Shown here: positions 1 to 5,003 of the stretch, piece by piece
How the letters are laid out: every line of letters begins with the position of its first letter
Position numbering within the stretch: the stretch's first letter is position 1
Assembly (NCBI GenBank): GCA_022750355.1
Contig: JAKIVW010000048.1
Span: 322 to 10,294 of the forward strand
From: Thermoplasmata archaeon
GTDB taxonomy: Archaea; Thermoplasmatota; Thermoplasmata; Lutacidiplasmatales; UBA184
DNA length: 9,973 bases
Direction of reading: 5' to 3'
Notes under the pieces: generated by a model
What the model saw: only the letters and a program-made list of their open reading frames with translations
What the model was told of the DNA's origin: nothing
Database searches by the model: none
Position numbers and translations under genes: made by a program

Positions 1-2865
1 GCTAGGCGTCGTGGCCCTACCCAGGGCCGAGCTGACGGTCACGACATTGGATGCGGTCGAGAGGGTTGACTCGGCGCTCGTCGCGCTGTCGGTCACTCCG
101 AGCGCGAAAGTGTACTGGTGACCCGCCACGAGCGTGTTCGGGGAGATGACGCAGCTCACGGTCGACCCGCCGGAAGCCCCCGTACCGGTGTTCTGCGCGC
201 ATTGGGTCGCGGGGACGGACGGGTTGCCGTCCTCCGACACCCACCATACCCATGCGTATGGCGACGTGCCCGTGGTGGGGATCGTCCCGCTCACGGTCAG
301 GATCTGGTCGACATCCAAGGCCGGGCGGTTCGCGGTCGGAGCGGACGGGGCCGTCAGTTCCGATGCCACGTTCACGGTGGCCGAAGCGGGCGAGGTCAAG
401 GTCACGTTGCTTGTCGCGCTGTCGGTCACGGTCAGGGTGAACGTGTAGTAGTCACCGGCGGTCAATGTGGACGCGGGAATAGTGCAGGTGACGCTCTCGC
501 CGGGAGCCGCGCCCGAGCCCGTGTCGGTCCCACACTGCGTCGCCAGGCCCGATCCTCCGCCGTTCACCGAGACCATCCAGGCCCAGGAGTACGTCGGAAC
601 ACCGGTCGTCGGGATGGCGCCCACTACCGCGAGCGGCTGGTCCAGATCCAGCGCGGTTGCGCTGACCGACGGGGCCGCGGGGGCGGTTAGGGCAGGCATC
701 CCTATCGCGGAGGCGAAGTAGGGCGGACCGGTAGTAATGTTCAGGACGGTCACGTACACGCTCGTGCTCAGGTAGGAGTTGGATCCGATGTACGCCAAGG
801 TGCCGCTGTCGGAAGCATCGAGCACCTGGATCGACGAGGTCGCGATCGGTCCTTCCCCGGTGGGTTGACTCGCGCCGCTGCTCCCTCCGATGTTGGTGCC
901 TTCGAACACGTTGTTCGTAATGGTGTAGGTCCCCTGGTCGACCATGAGCCCGACCGCTCCCGTGCCGGTGTTGTCCACCGTGTTACTCTCAACAGTCACG
1001 GTCGGAGTCGCGACCTCGGCCGTGGTTTGCTGGTTCAGCTCGAAGGCGATGCCGAACGCCTGGCTGTTCGTAACAATGTTGTCGGAGAGATCGATCGGCC
1101 CGGCGCTCACCGGCTCCACGTACGGCCAAGAGGGCGCGGGGAACGGACCGTACCCGGACGAGATGACAGCGATCCCTATCGCGCTGTCGAGGACTGAGTT
1201 GGATTGGACCTCGGCATTTCCCTCGGCCTGAAGGAAGATCCCGAACGCCTGGCTGTCCGGCCACCAGCCCGGTCCCGTCTCAAACGAGTAGCCTGAGACT
1301 GTATTCGCCGACAGGCTGGCCGTGTCCGCAAACACGTAAATCCCGCCCCCGCCAGTGACACTCACGGGCGAACTCGCCGCGTCGCCACTGACCTCGGCGT
1401 TGCCGGCGACGACCACGGCCAGCCCCTGCGAGAACCCGTCGAAGTTAGAGTTCTCAACGGTGGCCGAAGCTCCTGACACGTAGGTACCGAACGATACTTC
1501 GCTCACGGCGAGTGGAGAGGTGTTGGTGAACGTGTCCCCGGTGACTGTGAAAACCCCGCTGGGAAGGACACTGCTCGAACCGATCTGGAACGAACTGACG
1601 TCTCCGAGGAGGGCCCCACTGACGTTTGCGCTGCCTCGGTCGTCCAAGATGTCGGCGGTGTAGACATAGTTGAGGTCGTTCTCATCCTCGATGGAGACGT
1701 TCGACGGTCCGATCGTGTTCCCGGTGTACGTGACGTTGGCATCGTATCCGAGCATGCCGACGTTGGCGTTTTGGATCGTGTTCCCGCCGGCGAAGTCGGT
1801 GCCGAGCGCGTTGACGGGCCCGAACGCATCGGAGAAGCTGTAGTCGTTCGCAACCCCGAGGAGAGTACCGGAGATGAGGTTGTTCCAGATCTCGGCGGGG
1901 CTGGAGAGCGTCGTGACCCCGTACTGGTCGCCAGACGAAGTCGTCTCGGGACCAAAGTAACGACCCCCGTCTACGTTCCCCGGGAGGTAGACATTGCCCG
2001 CGACCGTGTTGTGCTGGATCGACCCGGCCGCATCCCAGAACTCCACCCCATTGGTGGCGGCGAAACCCGTGCCCTGGGGGGTCGTACTCACCGTGTCACG
2101 ATTTACCTGGCAGGCGAGCCCGAGTCCGATGCACGAGACGCCATTCTTCCCGTAGTTCAGGACCGTGGAGTTCGTAATGTTGAAAGTCTGGTCGAGGACG
2201 GTGTGGGTTGTGAAGTACCCATTGTCCGAGCGGACGGCGTTCTGACCTTGGCATCCACTCGAAGTGTTGATCCCCAACACACTCGAACCGTTGACACCAC
2301 CGGACGACTCGCCGTAGTACACTCCGACGAAATTCGTGCCGCACGAGAGGCCCAGGGCCGGTCCGGCATGCGTTCCGTTCAGCGTCAGTTCGTCGATCGT
2401 GAGGTTGTCGTCGTTCCAAGCTCCGATGAGGGCTGCGACGCCACTTCCCGTCTTGAGGTCAACACCGTTGCCCGAAACGGGCGACGGTGCGAGGATGGTG
2501 GACGTGTTTCCGGCGCCCACCAGAGAGAAGTCGACGGTGTCGTTGATTGTCAATTGTTCGGGAAAATTCCCGGGTCCGATGCAGAGGGTGATGGGCGAAG
2601 TTGTCGAAGACAGTGGACCGTAGGCGTTGATCGCGATCTGGACGGCGTGATTGCCCGGGGTCTCATGGTTGATCGTGATCGTACAAGAAGGGCCCGAAGA
2701 AGCCACGAGCGGAGACGTCGGCCCGAGGGTCGTCCTGCCAGTGTTCGACCCAGCCACGGCCAGTTCAACCCCGGCGAGGGTCGACAGGAGGAGGATTGCT
2801 CCCACCCCCATGATAATCCACCACTGCCCCCGTCGCCCTGACCCGTCGTTCGCTCGGTCGTTCAT
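1..2865 (-). CDS. Secreted right-handed beta-helix protein with C-terminal Ig/PKD-like repeats (partial, C-terminus off left edge)
   Basis: The frame is open for 955 codons from the ATG at 2865 to the window edge, with no stop. Residues 15-37 form a hydrophobic segment (WWIIMGVGAILLLSTLAGVE) after a charged N-terminus: a signal sequence or N-terminal anchor. Residues ~60-700 are rich in Asn, Ser, Thr, Val and Gly, with recurring short strand-turn units (for example NNLISGTLLGV, TGNTIGPSN, SSNTVDNTGTG style) typical of right-handed parallel beta-helix (pectate-lyase/NosD-like) proteins. From residue 726 come two ~111-residue Ig/PKD-like repeats and the start of a third. NxS/T sequons are abundant. 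I infer an extracellular adhesin-like or carbohydrate-binding protein; no catalytic residues can be assigned. Start choice: ATG 2865 has GGTG about 6 bases upstream. An in-frame GTG at 2874 is an alternative and would place an A/T-rich box about 30 bases upstream. Type of fold fairly sure; function unknown. Confidence 0.85.
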   Translation of the reverse strand, partial: MNDRANDGSGRRGQWWIIMGVGAILLLSTLAGVELAVAGSNTGRTTLGPTSPLVASSGPSCTITINHETPGNHAVQIAINAYGPLSSTTSPITLCIGPGNFPEQLTINDTVDFSLVGAGNTSTILAPSPVSGNGVDLKTGSGVAALIGAWNDDNLTIDELTLNGTHAGPALGLSCGTNFVGVYYGESSGGVNGSSVLGINTSSGCQGQNAVRSDNGYFTTHTVLDQTFNITNSTVLNYGKNGVSCIGLGLACQVNRDTVSTTPQGTGFAATNGVEFWDAAGSIQHNTVAGNVYLPGNVDGGRYFGPETTSSGDQYGVTTLSSPAEIWNNLISGTLLGVANDYSFSDAFGPVNALGTDFAGGNTIQNANVGMLGYDANVTYTGNTIGPSNVSIEDENDLNYVYTADILDDRGSANVSGALLGDVSSFQIGSSSVLPSGVFTVTGDTFTNTSPLAVSEVSFGTYVSGASATVENSNFDGFSQGLAVVVAGNAEVSGDAASSPVSVTGGGGIYVFADTASLSANTVSGYSFETGPGWWPDSQAFGIFLQAEGNAEVQSNSVLDSAIGIAVISSGYGPFPAPSWPYVEPVSAGPIDLSDNIVTNSQAFGIAFELNQQTTAEVATPTVTVESNTVDNTGTGAVGLMVDQGTYTITNNVFEGTNIGGSSGASQPTGEGPIATSSIQVLDASDSGTLAYIGSNSYLSTSVYVTVLNITTGPPYFASAIGMPALTAPAAPSVSATALDLDQPLAVVGAIPTTGVPTYSWAWMVSVNGGGSGLATQCGTDTGSGAAPGESVTCTIPASTLTAGDYYTFTLTVTDSATSNVTLTSPASATVNVASELTAPSAPTANRPALDVDQILTVSGTIPTTGTSPYAWVWWVSEDGNPSVPATQCAQNTGTGASGGSTVSCVISPNTLVAGHQYTFALGVTDSATSAESTLSTASNVVTVSSALGRATTPS
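25..690 (-). repeat. Two tandem ~111-residue Ig/PKD-like repeats in the beta-helix protein, third begins at the edge
   Basis: Unit 1 (690-358) and unit 2 (357-25) begin with LTAPAAP and LTAPSAP. Both then carry LDLDQ/LDVDQ, IPTTG, an aromatic YSWAW/YAWVW core, ATQC, TV(T/S)C, TAG-type and Y-TF-L-VTDSATS segments. A third unit apparently begins at 24 with LGRATTPS. Each complete unit has two cysteines (ATQC and TVTC/TVSC), which could form one disulfide per domain outside the cell. These domains probably act as stalks or ligand-binding modules; that role is inferred from the general behaviour of PKD/Ig-like repeats in archaeal surface proteins. Confidence 0.8.
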
Positions 2866-2900
2866 CGACTGCACCCGGTAGCGACCTGATGTCCTTCTGA

Positions 2901-2910
2901 CTAATACGAG
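2901..2910 (-). promoter_or_regulatory. Candidate TATA-like box for the beta-helix gene
   Basis: On the minus strand this reads CTCGTATTAG, an A/T-richer patch in GC-rich surroundings. It lies 36-45 bases upstream of ATG 2865 and 27-36 bases upstream of the alternative in-frame GTG at 2874. The second spacing would suit leaderless transcription. Weak evidence from position and composition only. Confidence 0.25.
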
Positions 2911-2983
2911 CGCGGGCCGGGATTCGACTTCGGCTACGACGTGTCATTTTCTGGCAAACGGCGCTATGGTTCGGCTCGATTCG

Positions 2984-3014
2984 GAACCTCCTCGGGCCCC
3001 CGGGAGGGAGGTTC
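2984..3014. repeat. Perfect 8-bp inverted repeat (GAACCTCC / GGAGGTTC)
   Basis: The arms are 2984-2991 and 3007-3014, separated by 15 bases that are themselves G/C-rich and partly self-complementary (CGG...CCG). It lies about 119 bases upstream of the beta-helix start and 123 bases upstream of the dead CDGSH start. It could be an operator or, in RNA, a stable hairpin. There is no T tract, so I do not call a terminator. Confidence 0.55.
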
Positions 3015-3136
3015 GGCGTCCTAGTCGCCCAATTCTTCACGCACGGAGTCATGGGGGAGGGTCCAATGACGCCCGAACCGGCCACGAAGGGCGAGCGCCC
3101 ACGACCTACGAATGACCCGAGTCGGGAGCGCATGGA

Positions 3137-3267
3137 ATGAAGGTCGCCGTTACGCAGAACGGTCGTACGGTGTCAGTGGAAACGCGCCCCTCCGGATCCA
3201 AGTGATCCGGCCGAACGGAGAAGGGCATTTCTGGAATTGGGAGGAGACCCGGACCTTGCTGGAGGGG
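3137..3267 (+). pseudogene. Truncated, frameshifted relic of a CDGSH iron-sulfur protein gene
   Basis: The relic opens with GGAATGAAG, the same nine bases found at the start of the intact gene at 8272. It reads MKVAVTQNG, and after loss of one base near 3161-3163 it continues in the next frame with SYGVSGNAPL, then IQVIRPNGEG, then WNWEETRTL. The intact protein has MKIVVTKNG, PYVVSGHVPL, VQVIRPNEEG and WNWEETKTF at the same places. Read without the shift, translation ends at a TGA after about 23 codons. Similarity fades at about residue 44, just before the first CxC metal-binding motif, so no cluster ligand remains. It is therefore not a functional iron-sulfur protein. The shared start context supports choosing ATG 8272 for the intact paralogue. 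Confidence 0.85.
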
Positions 3268-3407
3268 ACAAGAAAGTCTCAGCGACGGCCCCCTGAGGGC
3301 CTCGCCCTTCAGGTCCCAGACCTCTTCCGATCCCCCGATCCCGAGCGGGTCGGATGTTCCAGCTCGAAAGCGAGCCTTGATACCGATAGCCCAATTAATT
3401 TGGCGGG

Positions 3408-3427
3408 TCCCCTCGGGCCCGTCGACC
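3408..3427. repeat. Left copy of an imperfect direct repeat flanking vapBC
   Basis: This 20-base string (TCCCCTCGGGCCCGTCGACC) matches 18 of 20 bases of 4176-4195 (TCCTCTCGGGCCCCTCGACC). The pair brackets the toxin-antitoxin operon. It may be a remnant of an insertion event, but G/C-rich sequence makes a chance match possible. Confidence 0.4.
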
Positions 3428-3455
3428 TCCGGCGCTCCCGCCCCGGGTCCTGCTC

Positions 3456-3464
3456 CCCTTACAC
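3456..3464 (+). promoter_or_regulatory. Candidate TATA-like box for vapBC
   Basis: CCCTTACAC lies about 25-33 bases before the vapB ATG, the spacing expected for leaderless archaeal transcription. The same CTTACA core occurs at the equivalent place before the 983-residue surface protein gene (7981-7990, minus strand). Confidence 0.35.
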
Positions 3465-3473
3465 CACCCATTC

Positions 3474-3491
3474 CATGTAACATGTAACATG
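3474..3491 (+). repeat. Tandem CATGTAA repeat overlapping the vapB start
   Basis: CATGTAA occurs at 3474-3480 and 3481-3487 and is followed by CATG at 3488-3491, whose ATG is the vapB start. The first two ATGs are followed directly by TAA, so only the third opens a reading frame. A tandem site at the start of a ribbon-helix-helix antitoxin is a natural place for autoregulatory binding; this is inference. The first two ATG-TAA units could also act as minimal start-stop elements that reduce translation. Confidence 0.6.
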
Positions 3492-3728
3492 AAGTTGGTC
3501 CAGACCGCGATCGGTGAGGAGGAGTACCAGCTGCTGAGGCACCGCGCGACCTCGGAGGGCAAGACGATCAAGGAAGTGGCTCGCGAAGCGCTCCGGGCCC
3601 ACCCGCTTCCGGATCGGGTGAACTCCAAGGATCCGGTCTTCCACGCCTTCCCCCTCCTCCGGGCGAAGGGAAAGACCACCTGGGGCTCGCGGGACCAGGA
3701 CGATCTACTCTACCGACGCTCGCGATGA
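3489..3728 (+). CDS. vapB: VapB-type antitoxin (ribbon-helix-helix family)
   Basis: This 79-residue protein has an N-terminal strand (KLVQTAIGEEEYQLL) and two helices (EEEYQLLRHRATSEG and TIKEVAREALRAH), the usual order of ribbon-helix-helix DNA-binding antitoxins. Residues ~40-79 (SKDPVFHAFPLL ... DQDDLLYRRS) resemble the extended toxin-binding tail of VapB proteins, which often end in a DxxLY-type segment. Its TGA overlaps the vapC ATG in an ATGA arrangement, implying translational coupling. By family knowledge it would neutralise the adjacent PIN-domain nuclease and repress its own operon through the upstream repeat. The start is fixed because the two preceding ATGs run directly into TAA. 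No Shine-Dalgarno sequence is evident, which fits a leaderless transcript. Confidence 0.82.
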   Translation: MKLVQTAIGEEEYQLLRHRATSEGKTIKEVAREALRAHPLPDRVNSKDPVFHAFPLLRAKGKTTWGSRDQDDLLYRRSR

Positions 3729-4138
3729 TCTTCATCGATTCCAGTGCCTGGTTCGCGCTGCTGGACCAGCGGGATGGGTTCCATCGGCCCGCTCGCGAGT
3801 TCCAGCGCGAGCTGGAGAGGGGTGTCCACGGCCGTCTTGTGACCACCGACTACGTCCTCGACGAAACCGTGACCTATCTGCGCCAACGCGGTCCGGTGCA
3901 TTCGGTCGGAGAGTTTCGTACCGTCGTCACCGCGAGTGAGAGCGTTCAGATCGTCTGGACGACTCCCGATCGGTTCTGGGCGGCTTGGGAGACCCTGTTG
4001 GGTCGCCCGGATCAGCGGTGGAGCCTGACGGATTGTCTGAGTTTTGTACCCATGAAGTCGCTGGGGATCCGGCTCGCCTTTGGGTTTGACTCCGACTTCC
4101 GGCACGCCGGATTCGATCTGCTCCCCGGGCAAGAGTGA
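3725..4138 (+). CDS. vapC: VapC-type toxin, PIN-domain ribonuclease
   Basis: This 137-residue protein is the normal length for a VapC toxin. It starts with MIFIDSSAWFALLD, giving the first catalytic acid at D5. The second is E47 in TDYVLDETVTYL, the third D103 in SLTDCLSF, and the fourth acid is D122 or D124 in FGFDSDF. These are the Mg2+-binding carboxylates of PIN-domain ribonucleases, and all are present, so the enzyme looks active. Known VapC targets include tRNAs and rRNA; the target here cannot be predicted. The gene overlaps vapB by four bases and is convergent with the GrpB-family gene. The module sits beside a decayed gene and between imperfect direct repeats, which fits a mobile accessory cassette. 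Confidence 0.9.
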   Translation: MIFIDSSAWFALLDQRDGFHRPAREFQRELERGVHGRLVTTDYVLDETVTYLRQRGPVHSVGEFRTVVTASESVQIVWTTPDRFWAAWETLLGRPDQRWSLTDCLSFVPMKSLGIRLAFGFDSDFRHAGFDLLPGQE

Positions 4139-4156
4139 CCCGAACGAAACCTCCAA

Positions 4157-4189
4157 GGACCCGGACGGGTTCGAATCCTCTCGGGCCCC
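4157..4189. terminator. Hairpin in the convergent gap, tRNA-minihelix-like, possible bidirectional terminator
   Basis: GGACCCG (4157-4163) can pair with CGGGCCC (4182-4188) over seven positions with one A-C mismatch. Between them lies a second stem-loop with the T-arm-like string GGTTCGAATCC (4168-4178). It sits between the ends of vapC (4138) and the GrpB-family gene (4239), so a terminator role is plausible. There is no T tract on either strand. Confidence 0.35.
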
Positions 4190-4195
4190 TCGACC
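4176..4195. repeat. Right copy of the imperfect direct repeat flanking vapBC
   Basis: It matches 3408-3427 at 18 of 20 positions and overlaps the 3' side of the minihelix-like hairpin. It lies 38 bases after the vapC stop. Confidence 0.4.
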
Positions 4196-4236
4196 GACCA
4201 CGAGGAGAGCAGCCGGGCGGGGGTCGCTGGCCGTCC

Positions 4237-4866
4237 TTACTTCCGAGGGGAGGACGAGCTCGCGTTCGCGAGTATCCCCTCGACGACCTCGGACTTGGCA
4301 TCGGCGTAATTCTGGACAAACTTCCAGGTCCGGCGGGCGAGCGCTCGCTTGGTGGTTGCGTAGAGTTTCCGCGTCTCCGGGTTCGACCGCAGCACGTCCC
4401 GGAACGTGAGCATACGGTCGATCTCCATGGCCCCCCTGGAGAACACGTGCAGATTGAGGTTCGTGTCGGGGCCCTCGAAGAGGCGATGCTGGTGCCACTC
4501 GGGTTCGCGAATTCGGAGCACGTAACCCTCGGACTCCAGCGCCGAGACGTACGAGGACTCGTCCGCGGAGTCCGCCACGACGAGCAGGATATCGATGATC
4601 GGTTTGGCCACGAGGCCGGGTACCGACGTCGAACCGACATGCTCGAGACGAACCGCTCGATCCCCGAGCGTCTTTCGGATCCTCCGCTCCTCCCGCGAAA
4701 AGAGCTCGGGCCAGGTCGGGTCGTATTCACAAAGGGCGATGGGGGCATCGTGCCGTCGGGGTTCGCCGATCGTGACCCGACGAAGCTGCTCTTCGGTCGT
4801 GAGAACCGTGGGGTGGTCCGGGTCGGCCACTGGCGTATCGACCCGACCCCGTTCTCTCTTCTCCAC
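4237..4866 (-). CDS. GrpB/UPF0157-family protein (nucleotidyltransferase-like)
   Basis: This 209-residue protein carries the family signature EHVGSTSVPGLVAKPIID at residues 75-92, preceded by YDPTWPELF (48-56) and followed by ILLVVADSADE, EGYVLRIREPEW, LNLHVFSRG and the C-terminal WKFVQNYADAK block. The GSTS...KPIID segment is the part resembling the polymerase-beta-type nucleotidyltransferase fold. The biochemical role of most members is not established. It is probably cytoplasmic; no signal or membrane segment is visible. The whole length, including the N-terminal LTTEEQLRRVTIGE segment, resembles forms I know mainly from Actinobacteria, so transfer from bacteria is possible but untested. 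The GTG start at 4866 is the longest option and has no Shine-Dalgarno sequence. It ends with TAA, convergent with vapC. Confidence 0.88.
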   Translation of the reverse strand: MEKRERGRVDTPVADPDHPTVLTTEEQLRRVTIGEPRRHDAPIALCEYDPTWPELFSREERRIRKTLGDRAVRLEHVGSTSVPGLVAKPIIDILLVVADSADESSYVSALESEGYVLRIREPEWHQHRLFEGPDTNLNLHVFSRGAMEIDRMLTFRDVLRSNPETRKLYATTKRALARRTWKFVQNYADAKSEVVEGILANASSSSPRK

Positions 4867-4886
4867 GTTCCCGTCCGGCCTTTCAT

Positions 4887-4896
4887 CGGATTACTA
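4887..4896 (-). promoter_or_regulatory. Candidate TATA-like box for the GrpB-family gene
   Basis: The minus strand reads GGTAGTAATC about 21-30 bases before the GTG at 4866, an A/T-rich patch at leaderless-promoter distance. The 137-base gap to the surface-protein stop at 5004 suggests this gene has its own promoter rather than sharing an operon. Confidence 0.3.
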
Positions 4897-5003
4897 CCGG
4901 ACCACCGACAAATCCCATCGGGCCCGGACCGTACCGACCACCGCTCGCATCCGGGGCCAAATCGCCGGAGTGCGTGGGACGCGGACCACGAGCGTACTGG
5001 ATC

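Larger units (their letters stand above)
2866..3136. other. Divergent intergenic region between the beta-helix gene and the CDGSH relic
   Basis: I see no credible gene here on either strand. It holds the probable promoter of the minus-strand beta-helix gene and a strong inverted repeat at 2984-3014. It shares the short string GGCGCTAT (2960-2967) with the other divergent region (7996-8003), too short to prove common origin on its own. Confidence 0.6.
3268..3488. other. Non-coding stretch between the CDGSH relic and vapB
   Basis: No credible gene is visible. It contains a perfect 5-bp hairpin GCTCG-AAAG-CGAGC at 3362-3375, an A/T-rich near-palindrome CCAATTAATTTGG at 3391-3403, the left copy of a 20-base direct repeat, and the vapB promoter region. 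The remaining part of the CDGSH gene cannot be recognised here, so it was deleted or replaced rather than merely mutated. Confidence 0.55.

Noticed and set aside
1771..2841. Long plus-strand open frame opposite the beta-helix gene
   Set aside because: It is Arg-rich and lacks any domain or hydrophobic core. It results from G/C-rich codons of the minus-strand gene, whose translation is clearly a repeat-rich surface protein.
3112..3480. Possible 122-residue plus-strand gene
   Set aside because: Only residues ~18-52 resemble a protein family, and those belong to the frameshifted CDGSH relic; the rest has no protein-like pattern.
4157..4189. A complete tRNA gene
   Set aside because: Only the T-arm-like and acceptor-like parts can be drawn; there is no D-arm or anticodon arm in the surrounding sequence, and both stems contain a mismatch.
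3710..4498. Long minus-strand open frame opposite vapC
   Set aside because: VapC on the plus strand has the full PIN catalytic set, and the antisense product is Pro/Arg-rich with no recognisable fold.
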